Shown piece after piece: positions 48,697 to 57,321 of a stretch of 64,000 nt of DNA; position 1 is the stretch's first letter, and each line of letters opens with the position of its first letter. The DNA lies in the NCBI RefSeq assembly GCF_946404925.1, contig NZ_CAMJFM010000006.1, positions 40,713 to 104,712 on the forward strand. The letters are read 5' to 3'. The translations under genes and the position numbers were made by a program. Origin of the DNA: an uncultured Prevotella sp. (lineage in GTDB: Bacteria > Bacteroidota > Bacteroidia > Bacteroidales > Bacteroidaceae). The notes under the pieces are model-generated. The model made no database searches. It was not told the DNA's origin and saw nothing but the letters and a program-made list of their open reading frames with translations.

Positions 48697-49197
48697 ATGA
48701 AGATAGAACTGGTAAACCGATTGGTGATGTTTCTCTCGCTGCTGGTGGTTCAGGTGCTTATCTTGAATCACGTGCACTTTCTGGGCGTGGGCACACCGTT
48801 GCTCTACGTCTACTTTGCCATCACCTTCCGCCGCAACTTCCCAAAGTGGTTGGTGCTGGTGTCGTGTTTCCTGTTGGGACTGATGGTCGACACCTTCTCG
48901 AACACCCCGGGATTGGCATCGAGCGTGATGACGCTGGCCGGACTGGCCCAGTGTTATCTGATGGAACTGATTGCTCCGCGCGATTCGGCTGAAGACCTTG
49001 AGGCATCGATGAAAACGCTGGGTTTCAGTAAGTTCCTGACGCTGAGTGCCATCATCACTACGCTCTACTGTATGCTGTTTTTTGCGCTCGAGGCATTCAA
49101 CTTCTTTGATGTACTGATGTGGTTGGCGCGTTCGCTGGTTAGCAGCATGCTAACTCTGGTGCTGATTTTAGCTATTGAAAGTGTTAGAAGCAGGTGA
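48697..49197 (+). CDS. mreD: rod-shape protein MreD
   Basis: 166 aa with five hydrophobic spans; integral membrane partner of MreC. The N-terminal LVNRLVMFLSLLVVQVLILN and the FLLGLMVDTFSNTPGLASS segment fit the family. Its stop TGA overlaps the GTG start of mrdA. Confidence 0.93.
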   Translation: MKIELVNRLVMFLSLLVVQVLILNHVHFLGVGTPLLYVYFAITFRRNFPKWLVLVSCFLLGLMVDTFSNTPGLASSVMTLAGLAQCYLMELIAPRDSAEDLEASMKTLGFSKFLTLSAIITTLYCMLFFALEAFNFFDVLMWLARSLVSSMLTLVLILAIESVRSR

Positions 49198-51053
49198 AGC
49201 AGAAGGATTACGATCTTGAGTATCGCAAATACGTAATTGGTGGGGTGGCCGCATTGATTGTGTTCATCTACATCATTCGTCTCTTCATGCTTCAGATTAC
49301 CAGCGACGACTACAAGAAGAGTGCCGACTCTAACGCTTTCCTTAAGAAAATAGAATATCCATCGCGTGGCGCCATTATGGACCGTACGGGCAAGCTGATG
49401 GTTTACAATCAGCCGTCGTACGACATCATGGTGGTGATGAACGAGGTGAAGGACCGCCTTGATACGCTCGACTTCTGTCAGGCGCTTGGCATCACCAAGG
49501 AAGAGTTCGACCGCCGTATGGCCACGATGAAAGACCGCAATAAGAATCCTGGTTACTCGCGATTCACGGAGCAGTTGTTCCTGAGTCAGCTGAGCGACAA
49601 GGACTTCAGCGTGTTCCAGGAGAAGATGTACCGTTTTCCAGGTTTCTACATCCAGAAGCGTAGTGTGCGCCAATATACCTATAATATGGGTGCCCACGTG
49701 CTGGGCGATGTGGCCGAGGTGTCGCCCGCCGATATCGAGGAGGATGACTACTATCAGCCTGGCGACTATATCGGCAAGCTTGGTATAGAGCGTTCGTACG
49801 AGAAGGAGTTGCGCGGACAGAAGGGTATACAGATATTGTTGCGCGATGCCCACGGACGTATTCAGGGCCGCTATCAGAATGGTGCACTCGACCAGCGTGC
49901 CATCCCTGGCAAGAACCTTACGCTGGGCATAGATGCTGAGCTACAGGCACTTGGCGAACGACTGATGGAAGGCAAGATTGGCGCCATCGTGGCCATCGAA
50001 CCTCAGACGGGCGAAGTGTTGTGTATGGTGTCATCGCCCACTTACGACCCACGTGTGATGGTGGGCCGCCAGCGTAGTAAGAACCATCGCGCCCTGCAGC
50101 AGGACGTGTGGAAACCACTGCTCAACCGCGCCATCATGGGACAATATCCTCCAGGCTCAACGTTCAAGACCACACAGGGATTGACGTTTATGACCGAGGG
50201 TATCATCAACTCGCACACCATGTATCCCTGTGCCCACGGATTCAACTTCAAGGGTCTGCACGTGGGTTGTCACGGCCATGCTGCACCTCTGCCTTTGGTG
50301 CCCGCGCTGAGTACATCGTGCAACGGATACTTCTGTTGGGGACTTTATCACATGATAAACACCAATATGTCGAAATACGGCTCTGTACAGAACGCCATGA
50401 ACACCTGGCGCGACTATATGGTGTCGATGGGATTCGGCTACCGACTGGGTATCGACCTTCCGGGCGAGAAGCGCGGACTGATACCTAACGCCATGTTCTA
50501 CGACAAGGCCTATAAGGGTTCGTGGAACGGACTTACCATCATCTCAATCGCCATTGGTCAGGGTGAGGTTAACGCTACACCGCTACAGATAGCCAACCTG
50601 GGCGCCACCATCGCCAATCGTGGCTACTTCTACGTGCCCCACGTGGTGAAGCAGGTTCAGGGCGAACCACTCGACACCGCCTTCACTCGCAAGCACTACA
50701 CCAAGGCCAGTCGCGAGGCTTACGACTATGTGGTGCAGGGCATGCGCTCATCGGTGCTTGGCGGTACGTGCCACGAGTTGAGCAAGTACGACTTCATGGC
50801 GTGTGGAAAGACCGGTACGGCCCAGAACCGTGGTCACGACCACTCTGTGTTTATGGGCTTTGCACCTATGGATAACCCAAAGATAGCCGTTGCCGTTTAT
50901 GTAGAGAACGGTGGATGGGGAGCCACCTACGGTGTGCCCATCGGTGGCTTGATTATGGAGAAATATATTAAAGGTAAACTATCTGAGGCCAGCGAGGCTA
51001 AGGCACGCGGCATTCAGGAACGCAGAATAGCATATGGCGCAGGCGATAGGTAA
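49194..51053 (+). CDS. mrdA: penicillin-binding protein 2
   Basis: Peptidoglycan transpeptidase of the elongation complex, 619 aa. A TM helix at residues 14-32, a pedestal/dimerisation domain, then the transpeptidase: STFKTT (catalytic Ser, near residue 321), STSCNG (SxN, near 376) and KTGTAQN (near 539). The GTG start at 49194-49196 overlaps the mreD stop as GTGA, the best-supported start. The 3' end overlaps rodA by 20 nt. Confidence 0.96.
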   Translation: MKQKDYDLEYRKYVIGGVAALIVFIYIIRLFMLQITSDDYKKSADSNAFLKKIEYPSRGAIMDRTGKLMVYNQPSYDIMVVMNEVKDRLDTLDFCQALGITKEEFDRRMATMKDRNKNPGYSRFTEQLFLSQLSDKDFSVFQEKMYRFPGFYIQKRSVRQYTYNMGAHVLGDVAEVSPADIEEDDYYQPGDYIGKLGIERSYEKELRGQKGIQILLRDAHGRIQGRYQNGALDQRAIPGKNLTLGIDAELQALGERLMEGKIGAIVAIEPQTGEVLCMVSSPTYDPRVMVGRQRSKNHRALQQDVWKPLLNRAIMGQYPPGSTFKTTQGLTFMTEGIINSHTMYPCAHGFNFKGLHVGCHGHAAPLPLVPALSTSCNGYFCWGLYHMINTNMSKYGSVQNAMNTWRDYMVSMGFGYRLGIDLPGEKRGLIPNAMFYDKAYKGSWNGLTIISIAIGQGEVNATPLQIANLGATIANRGYFYVPHVVKQVQGEPLDTAFTRKHYTKASREAYDYVVQGMRSSVLGGTCHELSKYDFMACGKTGTAQNRGHDHSVFMGFAPMDNPKIAVAVYVENGGWGATYGVPIGGLIMEKYIKGKLSEASEAKARGIQERRIAYGAGDR

Positions 51054-52509
51054 CAGAAAGGAAAAAGGAGTGATCCGATCACTCGACTACTGGACGATCA
51101 TCATCTACATCGCCCTGCTTACCTTTGGATGGGTAAGCGTGTGCGGTGCCAGCTATAGTTATGGCGATACCGACCTGTTCAGTCTCGACACCCGTTCGGG
51201 CATGCAGATTGTGTGGATTGGCACATCGATTGTGTTGGGATTCGTCATCCTGATGCTCGACGACCGCTATCTCGACATGTTTGCCTACATCATATTCGGC
51301 GTGATGCTGATACTGCTATTCGGTACGATATTCAATCCGCATAGCATCAAGGGGTCGCGATCGTGGCTGGTGTTGGGCCCCGTGCGACTGCAACCAGCCG
51401 AGTTTGCTAAGTTTGCCACGGCGTTGGCGCTTGCCAAACTCATGAATACCTATGGGTTTACCATCGCCAAATGGAAGGATTTCGGCCTTACTCTAGCGGT
51501 AATCTTTATCCCCATGCTGTTTATCGTGATGCAGCGTGAGACAGGTTCGGCCTTGGTCTATCTGTCGTTCTTCCTGATGCTCTATCGCGAGGGAATGCCC
51601 GGTAGCATCCTGTTTACGGGTGTGGCCATGGTGGTCTACTTTGTGGTGGGCATACGCTTTGCCGATAACATGCTTAGTATCACCCCAACATCGGTAGGGA
51701 AATTCGCCGTACTGCTGATGATACAGATATTCTCGGCAGGACTGGTCTACGTGTACTGCAACGATAAGCGCGACACCATCCGTATGGCGCTCGTTGGATT
51801 GGCCGCTACCGTAGTAGCGCTGATATTCTCGCTATGGATTATCCCATTTGATGTCAATATCATCGAGATGATTCTGTGTGTGGTGATGATAGGCTATCTG
51901 CTTTACCGATTCCTTGCCACGCGCTTTCGCAATTATCTGTGGATTACGGCATTTGTGGTTGGTTCGCTGTTGTTCTTCAACATGGCAGATTATGCTCTGA
52001 ACAAGGTGCTCGAACCCCACCAGCGTGTGCGTATCAACGTGTTGCTGGGTCTTGAAGAAGACCTGAAGGGCGCTGGATACAACGTGCATCAGAGTGAGAT
52101 AGCCATTGGTTCGGGCGGACTGCAGGGTAAGGGATTCCTGAACGGCACCCAGACCAAACTGAAATATGTGCCCGAGCAGGATACCGACTTCATCTTCTGT
52201 ACCGTAGGCGAGGAAGAGGGATTTGTGGGTTCTGCAGGCGTATTGCTGTTGTTCCTGGCGCTGATATGGCGATTAATACACCTGGCCGAGCGACAAGTGC
52301 ACAGATTTGGGCGCGTGTATGGTTATTGCGTGGTGAGTGTGTTCCTATTCCATGTGTTTATCAATGTGGGCATGGTACTGGGTTTGACGCCCGTAATCGG
52401 TATCCCGTTGCCATTCTTTAGTTACGGAGGTTCGTCGTTGTGGGGCTTCACGCTGTTGCTGTTCATCTTCCTCCGCATCGACGCGGGTCGCAACTTACTT
52501 CGTAACTAA
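51034..52509 (+). CDS. rodA: RodA SEDS glycosyltransferase
   Basis: Polymerises lipid II with PBP2. 491 aa, about 12 spans (longer than E. coli RodA, 370 aa, as usual in Bacteroidota). SEDS signatures: HSIKGSRSWLVLGPVRLQPA, FAKFATALALAKLM, DTDFIFCTVGEEEGFVG and PLPFFSYGGSSLWGFTLLL. Start ATG 51034 lies within the end of mrdA. It ends convergent with gldH, overlapping by 15 nt. Confidence 0.96.
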   Translation: MAQAIGNRKEKGVIRSLDYWTIIIYIALLTFGWVSVCGASYSYGDTDLFSLDTRSGMQIVWIGTSIVLGFVILMLDDRYLDMFAYIIFGVMLILLFGTIFNPHSIKGSRSWLVLGPVRLQPAEFAKFATALALAKLMNTYGFTIAKWKDFGLTLAVIFIPMLFIVMQRETGSALVYLSFFLMLYREGMPGSILFTGVAMVVYFVVGIRFADNMLSITPTSVGKFAVLLMIQIFSAGLVYVYCNDKRDTIRMALVGLAATVVALIFSLWIIPFDVNIIEMILCVVMIGYLLYRFLATRFRNYLWITAFVVGSLLFFNMADYALNKVLEPHQRVRINVLLGLEEDLKGAGYNVHQSEIAIGSGGLQGKGFLNGTQTKLKYVPEQDTDFIFCTVGEEEGFVGSAGVLLLFLALIWRLIHLAERQVHRFGRVYGYCVVSVFLFHVFINVGMVLGLTPVIGIPLPFFSYGGSSLWGFTLLLFIFLRIDAGRNLLRN

Positions 52510-52956
52510 TATCCCGACATCAGTTATTCCTGGCATGGTTTCGCGCTTCATGTGGTGCATCACGTAAACATGAAGCGAGTCGCCCTCGTATAGCTCAAGG
52601 TTCTCCACGTCGAAGGCATATTGGTAGCAACTGATGCCTTTACCCATCACGTGCCCGTTCTCCTCAATCAGTGGGCACATGATGCGCTTTCTCAGTTTCT
52701 GTCCGCGTGGATAGATGTCCTGTTCAACCACCACGCTCAAGCTGAGGAATGGCATCGAGTTGTCGGTGCGCAGCATCACCTGCTGGTGATAGGTGCCGGC
52801 TTGCTTCACGGCGGGTATGTAGAAGTGCATGGTGTCGGTGCGCTCCCATCCGTCGTTGTCTACATGCTCGTAGTGGTTGTATATCACCCCCCGATTGCAG
52901 GCTGCTGTTAGCATACCTGCAATCGCGAGTAGTAGTATCTTAGCTCGATTACGCAT
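52495..52956 (-). CDS. gldH: GldH-family lipoprotein
   Basis: 153 aa from ATG 52954-52956 (MRNRAKILLLAIAGMLTAAC); the frame continues 49 codons upstream as Arg-rich shadow of ricT and is rejected. Lipobox LTAAC with Cys at residue 20. The body matches GldH (YEHVDNDGWERTDTMHFYIP, then VVEQDIYPRGQKL). GldH was named for Flavobacterium gliding, but non-gliding Bacteroidales also carry it next to ricT, so its role here is not motility. It overlaps the ricT stop by 8 nt. Confidence 0.88.
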   Translation of the reverse strand: MRNRAKILLLAIAGMLTAACNRGVIYNHYEHVDNDGWERTDTMHFYIPAVKQAGTYHQQVMLRTDNSMPFLSLSVVVEQDIYPRGQKLRKRIMCPLIEENGHVMGKGISCYQYAFDVENLELYEGDSLHVYVMHHMKRETMPGITDVGILVTK

Positions 52957-54094
52957 CCTTCGCTTCCTTCTTGTCGTTAGGACGGTTGTTGTTCTTGTTC
53001 TTCTTCTTTTTCTTTTTCTTTGCCTTGTCAAATCGACTGATGTCGCCTCCAGCCAAGTCGATATGTGGCTTCTCCTCCTTCTTCTTGCCCTCGTCGTGCT
53101 CAAGCGATACGGGTTTCTCGCCGCGCTTGTTCATCTCGATAATCTCCTTGGCGCGCTCGGCAGTAATCGTCTCCAGGTTGGCGGCAATGTTTTTATCGGT
53201 AGAGTAGGTGCAGAGTCCAGCCAGAATGTCGCTCTTAAACAGATGGTAGTCGCCATCCTGAGTCTGCAGGATAATCTCCTTGCTTGGCAGCTTCTTGCCA
53301 GCCTCTACGTAGTCGTCAACCTCGTAGTTCAGACAGCACTTCAGCTTGGCGCACATACCTGCCAACTTCTGTGGGTTCAGCGATATGTCCTGGAATCGGG
53401 CGGCGTTAGTGCTCACGCTCGAGAAGTTCTTCATCCATGTAGCGCAACAGAGTTCGCGACCGCAAGGACCGGTTCCACCGATGCGTCCTGCCTCTTGGCG
53501 CGCACCAATCTGTTTCATCTCGATGCGAACGTGGAAGGCCTGAGCCAAGTCCTTAATGAGCTGACGGAAGTCAACGCGCTCATCGGCGATGTAGTAGAAG
53601 ATGGCCTTGTTGCCATCGCCCTGATACTCCACGTCGCCAATCTTCATGTCGAGACCAAGTCCTTTGGCTATTTTACGGCTCTCAATCATCGTAGAGTGCT
53701 CGCGAGCCTGTGCCTCGTGCCATTTCTCCAAGTCGTTAGAGCGGGCTATGCGGTACACACGCTTGATATCATCGGGCGATTTGATGTTCACCTTCTTCAG
53801 TTGCAACTTTACCAGTCGGCCTGTAAGCGTAACCACACCTATATCGTGCCCTGGACTTGCCTCTACGGCCACAATGTCACCCTTTTTCAGGTCCAGATTG
53901 TTCACGTTGTGGTAGTAGCCCTTGCGGGTGTGCTTAAACTGCACCTCTACCAGGTCGGTAGTATTGGCGTTTCCAGGTACGTCGGCAAGCCAGTCGTAAG
54001 TGTTAAGCTGCTTGTCCTGGCGTCCCACAGCCTGGTGGCACAATCCGCGGTCGCAACCTATTCTTACTGTATGTTCTTTAGTGTTCTCAGCCAT
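52949..54094 (-). CDS. ricT: RicT (PSP1-domain protein)
   Basis: 381 aa. PSP1/RicT core with conserved cysteines: RIGCDRGLCHQ near residue 12, GPCGRELCCATW and AGMCAKLKCCLNYEVD in the second half, and DIVAVEASPGHDIGVVTLTG. In Bacillus RicT with RicA and RicF forms an Fe-S complex steering RNase Y and phosphorelay. The C-terminus has a Lys/Asn-rich tail (DKAKKKKKKKNKNNNRPNDK) from 53000 leftwards. Start ATG 54092-54094; an octamer repeat of the TAATCTTT type separates it from holB. Confidence 0.92.
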   Translation of the reverse strand: MAENTKEHTVRIGCDRGLCHQAVGRQDKQLNTYDWLADVPGNANTTDLVEVQFKHTRKGYYHNVNNLDLKKGDIVAVEASPGHDIGVVTLTGRLVKLQLKKVNIKSPDDIKRVYRIARSNDLEKWHEAQAREHSTMIESRKIAKGLGLDMKIGDVEYQGDGNKAIFYYIADERVDFRQLIKDLAQAFHVRIEMKQIGARQEAGRIGGTGPCGRELCCATWMKNFSSVSTNAARFQDISLNPQKLAGMCAKLKCCLNYEVDDYVEAGKKLPSKEIILQTQDGDYHLFKSDILAGLCTYSTDKNIAANLETITAERAKEIIEMNKRGEKPVSLEHDEGKKKEEKPHIDLAGGDISRFDKAKKKKKKKNKNNNRPNDKKEAKDA

Positions 54095-54126
54095 TTATTT
54101 AATCTTTAATTTTTAATCTTTAATAT

Positions 54127-55239
54127 TTACTTCTGCAGCAGCAGTACTATCATTTGTAGAGCCAAGTCGAAGAATACTATCTTTCCGTTGGCGTTCTGTC
54201 CGATGTCGCGAATGGCCAGGTTAGCCAGATCGCTTATTGGCAGAATGTTATTCTCGTTCACAAAGCGGGCGAAGTTCTTGGCAAAATCCTCCTCGCGTTG
54301 GGTCATATACACCAGTTCTTCATCGCCGAAATTATACATAAAGTTCTCGCGGGTCATGCGCAGAAAGAAGGTCAGCCATCGCTTCTGCTTCTCACGTCCC
54401 ATGCTGGCCATCTGTTCGCTCCACTTGCGCAAATCCTTTATCTTGCGCTGGTAGGCCAGTCGCATCAGCATGATATACATATCAAGGAACAGCTCGTTTT
54501 CCGAACCAACTTGTAGTTCGTCCATCGCCTTCATCCAGTTGCCGTTGGCCAGTCGGGCTATGCGGTGTGCATCGTCTTGACTGATGCCACGCTTCTCTAT
54601 CAGCGCGCGTTCTATATCCTCGTTGTCTATCTTTCGTATGTCTATTCTCTGCACTCGGCTGCGAATGGTCTCCAGCAGCTTGTCGGGCTCCTCGCTCACC
54701 ATAATGAACACCGTTTGCGTGGGTGGTTCCTCAATCAGCTTCAGCAGTTTGTTGGCGCACTCTATGTTCATGCGCTCTGGCAGCCAGATAATGCTGACCT
54801 TATATCCGCCTTGGCTCGATTTCAAGCTGAGCTTTCTTACCAGATCGTCGCTCTCGCCAGCGGTGATGATGGCTTGCTGGTTTTCGCCTCCCATGGCCGT
54901 CATCCACTCTTCCATCGTGAAGTAGAGACCGCTCATCATCAACTCGTGCCACTCTTTGGCAAAGTCGTCGCTCACGGGTTTGTGTTCGGCGCTCATCGAT
55001 GGCAGCTTGATGGTGGGGTAGGTAAAGTGCAGGTCGGGGTGCTCCAGCTTGGCCAGCATGGCCTTGGCCGATGGCGTGCCGTTGTCCAGCAAATAACATC
55101 CAAAGGCCACCGCCAGGGGTAGCTTGCCGCATCCCTGTGGTCCGCAGAGCATCAGTGCGTGTGGAAGTCGCTCTTCCTTCACCAGCTGCATCAGTCGCTC
55201 CTCAGCCTCTTTCTGTCCTATAACCTCTTCAAAACTCAT
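54127..55239 (-). CDS. holB: DNA polymerase III delta' subunit
   Basis: 370 aa clamp-loader subunit. AAA+ fold with LMLCGPQGCGKLPLAVAFG (P-loop-like, Leu where Ser/Thr is usual, as allowed in non-hydrolysing delta'), KLLKLIEEPPTQTVFIMVSE and TIRSRVQRIDI (sensor 1/SRC-type motif). The four-cysteine zinc module that normally precedes the HPDLHF motif is missing: here NGTPSAKAMLAKLEHPDLHF. A TTCTCACC-type repeat (55240-55265) directly precedes the start. Confidence 0.9.
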   Translation of the reverse strand: MSFEEVIGQKEAEERLMQLVKEERLPHALMLCGPQGCGKLPLAVAFGCYLLDNGTPSAKAMLAKLEHPDLHFTYPTIKLPSMSAEHKPVSDDFAKEWHELMMSGLYFTMEEWMTAMGGENQQAIITAGESDDLVRKLSLKSSQGGYKVSIIWLPERMNIECANKLLKLIEEPPTQTVFIMVSEEPDKLLETIRSRVQRIDIRKIDNEDIERALIEKRGISQDDAHRIARLANGNWMKAMDELQVGSENELFLDMYIMLMRLAYQRKIKDLRKWSEQMASMGREKQKRWLTFFLRMTRENFMYNFGDEELVYMTQREEDFAKNFARFVNENNILPISDLANLAIRDIGQNANGKIVFFDLALQMIVLLLQK

Positions 55240-55265
55240 TTTCTCGCCTTCTCACTTTCTCACTT
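55240..55265. repeat. TTCTCGCC/TTCTCACT short repeat
   Basis: Three imperfect octamers in the 24-nt gap between holB start and metF end; member of the TCTCACC family. Confidence 0.7.
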
Positions 55266-56220
55266 ACAAAAGTCGCTTCACGACTTCTGCCACGCTGTCT
55301 ACTGCCGAAACAGTATAGAAATGTATATTATGCACGCCGTGGGCGTAAAGGTCGCGACACTGTTCGGTGGTCCACTCTATGCCCAACTGTTTGGCATCCT
55401 CATCGGTCTTGCATTTCACTACCTCCTTGGCCAATGGCTCAGGTATATCGCAGTGGAATGTCTTGGGTACCACCGTCAGTTGTGTCAGCTTGGCCATGGG
55501 CTTGATGCCAGGGATGATGGGGATGGTGATGCCCATCTCGCGCGCCTTCTCCACAAACGCGTAGTATTTCTCGTTGTCGAAGAATAGTTGGGTTACGGCA
55601 TATTGTGCGCCTAAATCCTGCTTCTCCTTCAGGTACTGCATGTCCATCTCAAGGTTGGGTGCCTCCTCGTGCTTCTCGGGATAGCAAGCCACGCCGTAGT
55701 CGAATGGGCGTCCTGGGTTCTTGATGGGTGTGCCATCAGCAAAGTATCCCTCGTTGAATTGCTTCACCTGCTTCATCAGGTCGGTTGTATGCGCATGTCC
55801 GCCTGGGGTGGGCTGGAATCGGTTGTCCTCCTTGGCCTTATCGCCACGCAGCAACAGCAGGTCGCTGATGCCTAGGAACTGCAAGTCGAGCAACTCGTAC
55901 TCGATATCCTCGATGGTGGCACCGCTACATATCACGTGTGGCTGTACGGGTATACCGTATCTCTGCTGTATGGCGGCGGCTATGGCTATGGTTCCGGGGC
56001 GACGACGGATGCGTCGACGCTCGTACTGCCCATTCTCAAGTTCGCGATACACAAACTCCGAGTGATGGGTGGTGATGTTGATATAGGCAGGGTCGAATTC
56101 CTTCAGTTTGTCGATGTCGGCAAAAAGCTTCGCGGTACCTGTTCCTTTTAATGGTGGCAGCACTTCGAACGAGAATCGCCTGGCCTCTTTATCTTGATGT
56201 ATAAATTCAGTAACACTCAT
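55264..56220 (-). CDS. metF: methylenetetrahydrofolate reductase
   Basis: Reduces 5,10-methylene-THF to 5-methyl-THF with FAD. 318 aa from ATG 56218-56220 (MSVTEFIHQDKEARRFSFEV); the in-frame ATG at 56232 falls in the -7 box and is rejected. Motifs: SFEVLPPLKGTG, AYINITTHHSEF, GIPVQPHVICSGATI, LLLRGDKAK, QLFFDNEKYYAF and PGIKPM. Promoter -7 box TATCTTTG (56230-56237, minus strand) is 9 nt before the start, so the mRNA is nearly leaderless. Confidence 0.96.
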   Translation of the reverse strand: MSVTEFIHQDKEARRFSFEVLPPLKGTGTAKLFADIDKLKEFDPAYINITTHHSEFVYRELENGQYERRRIRRRPGTIAIAAAIQQRYGIPVQPHVICSGATIEDIEYELLDLQFLGISDLLLLRGDKAKEDNRFQPTPGGHAHTTDLMKQVKQFNEGYFADGTPIKNPGRPFDYGVACYPEKHEEAPNLEMDMQYLKEKQDLGAQYAVTQLFFDNEKYYAFVEKAREMGITIPIIPGIKPMAKLTQLTVVPKTFHCDIPEPLAKEVVKCKTDEDAKQLGIEWTTEQCRDLYAHGVHNIHFYTVSAVDSVAEVVKRLL

Positions 56221-56229
56221 AATTGGCTG

Positions 56230-56237
56230 CAAAGATA
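56230..56237 (-). promoter_or_regulatory. -7 box of metF, decides the start
   Basis: TATCTTTGC on the minus strand. The expected -33 position lies within a type A repeat (56248-56323) and lacks TTTG. Confidence 0.6.
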
Positions 56238-56247
56238 GTAAATTTTA

Positions 56248-56323
56248 GGCACGAATTACACGAATTAACATGAAAAATGTTCTTATTTAGCTAAAAATCC
56301 GCGAAATTCGCGTAATTCGTGCC
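56248..56323. repeat. type A palindromic repeat between divergent promoters
   Basis: Arms GGCACGAATTACACGAATT and AATTCGCGTAATTCGTGCC. It occupies the whole space between the -7 boxes of metF and the BASS-like gene. Confidence 0.85.
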
Positions 56324-56333
56324 AAATTATCGC

Positions 56334-56341
56334 TACCTTTG
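56334..56341 (+). promoter_or_regulatory. -7 box of the BASS-like gene, decides the start
   Basis: TACCTTTG, 4 nt before the ATG at 56346; excludes the upstream frame start at 56319. Confidence 0.65.
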
Positions 56342-56345
56342 CACC

Positions 56346-57302
56346 ATGAAACTGAAGCAATTTCTTAAAGACTGGACACTTCCGGTAGCTATAGCTGTGG
56401 GTACTGTGGTGTATCTGCTGTTTTATTTTGTGCCGTTTCTCGATGGGGCGGGCGATGCATTAGGCCAGGTTGTTGATGCCATTTTTCCTTTTATGGTGTT
56501 CTCAACGCTCTTCTCTACCTATTGCCGTATTGACTTCCACCAGATGCGCCCTCACCGTTGGCATATCGGCGTGCTGGTGTCTCAGGTGGTCATCGTGGCG
56601 CTCAACGTGTGGATTATCTTCCAGGTTGAGGCCGATCCTGAACAGAAGTTGCTTTGGGAAAGTGTGCTCACGTGTATTATTGGCCCTGCTGCTACTGCGG
56701 CCCCTGTGGTTACTGCCAAGATTGGTGGCAACATCAACACTATGACCGCCTATGTCGTCATGTCGGCTTTTGCCTCGGCACTCATGATTCCTGCCGTGTT
56801 CCCATTGCTGGAGCGAGGTGCCAGCGCTGGTTTCTGGGAGGTGTTCTTCATCATACTGCAGAAGTTGGCCTTGGTGCTTGTGGCGCCATTGGTGTTAGGT
56901 TGGTTGGTTCAGCATTATGCCAAGCGCCTGTGTGCGTGGATTGTGTCTATCCCCGACCTCTCGTTCTACCTCTGGTCGGCTCAGTTGGCCGTCACCTCGG
57001 GTGTCACGGTACGCAACATCGTGCATAGCGATGCCGCTCTTCGCACGCTGATCATGATAGCCGTCTTGTCGTTGATTCTCTGCTTTGTACTTTTCCTGGT
57101 TGGCCGCTGGATTGGTCGCCAGCTGGGCGATGAGATTGATGGCGGACAGGCCTCGTTCCAGAAGAACACCGCCCTCAGCATCTGGGTGGCTTACGTATAT
57201 CTCAACCCCGTAGCCTCGGTCGGAGCGGGATGTTATGTTTTGTGGCAAAACATTGTCAACTCAATTGAGTTATACGAATATAGAAAGAAAAACCCCTCCT
57301 GA
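56346..57302 (+). CDS. BASS-like transporter
   Basis: 318 aa from ATG 56346 (MKLKQFLKDWTLPVAIAVGT) with about ten hydrophobic spans. The layout resembles bile acid:sodium symporter family members: the CIIGPAATAAPVVTAKIGG crossover region in the middle and SIWVAYVYLNPVASVGAGCY at the end. The usual Bacteroidota product name is transporter; substrate unknown. Leaderless by promoter position. It ends in an intrinsic terminator whose stem includes the last codons. Confidence 0.8.
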   Translation: MKLKQFLKDWTLPVAIAVGTVVYLLFYFVPFLDGAGDALGQVVDAIFPFMVFSTLFSTYCRIDFHQMRPHRWHIGVLVSQVVIVALNVWIIFQVEADPEQKLLWESVLTCIIGPAATAAPVVTAKIGGNINTMTAYVVMSAFASALMIPAVFPLLERGASAGFWEVFFIILQKLALVLVAPLVLGWLVQHYAKRLCAWIVSIPDLSFYLWSAQLAVTSGVTVRNIVHSDAALRTLIMIAVLSLILCFVLFLVGRWIGRQLGDEIDGGQASFQKNTALSIWVAYVYLNPVASVGAGCYVLWQNIVNSIELYEYRKKNPS

Positions 57303-57321
57303 GCGGAGGGGCTTTTTCTTT
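57293..57321 (+). terminator. intrinsic terminator of the BASS-like gene
   Basis: Stem CCCCTCC (57293-57299) with GGAGGGG (57305-57311), loop TGAGC that contains the stop codon, then CTTTTTCTTT. The A-rich left side lets it serve the convergent pectinase gene as well. Confidence 0.88.

Noticed and set aside
52877..54109. 410-codon open frame on the plus strand
   Set aside because: Antisense to ricT; no motif or start signal, and ricT is clearly coding.
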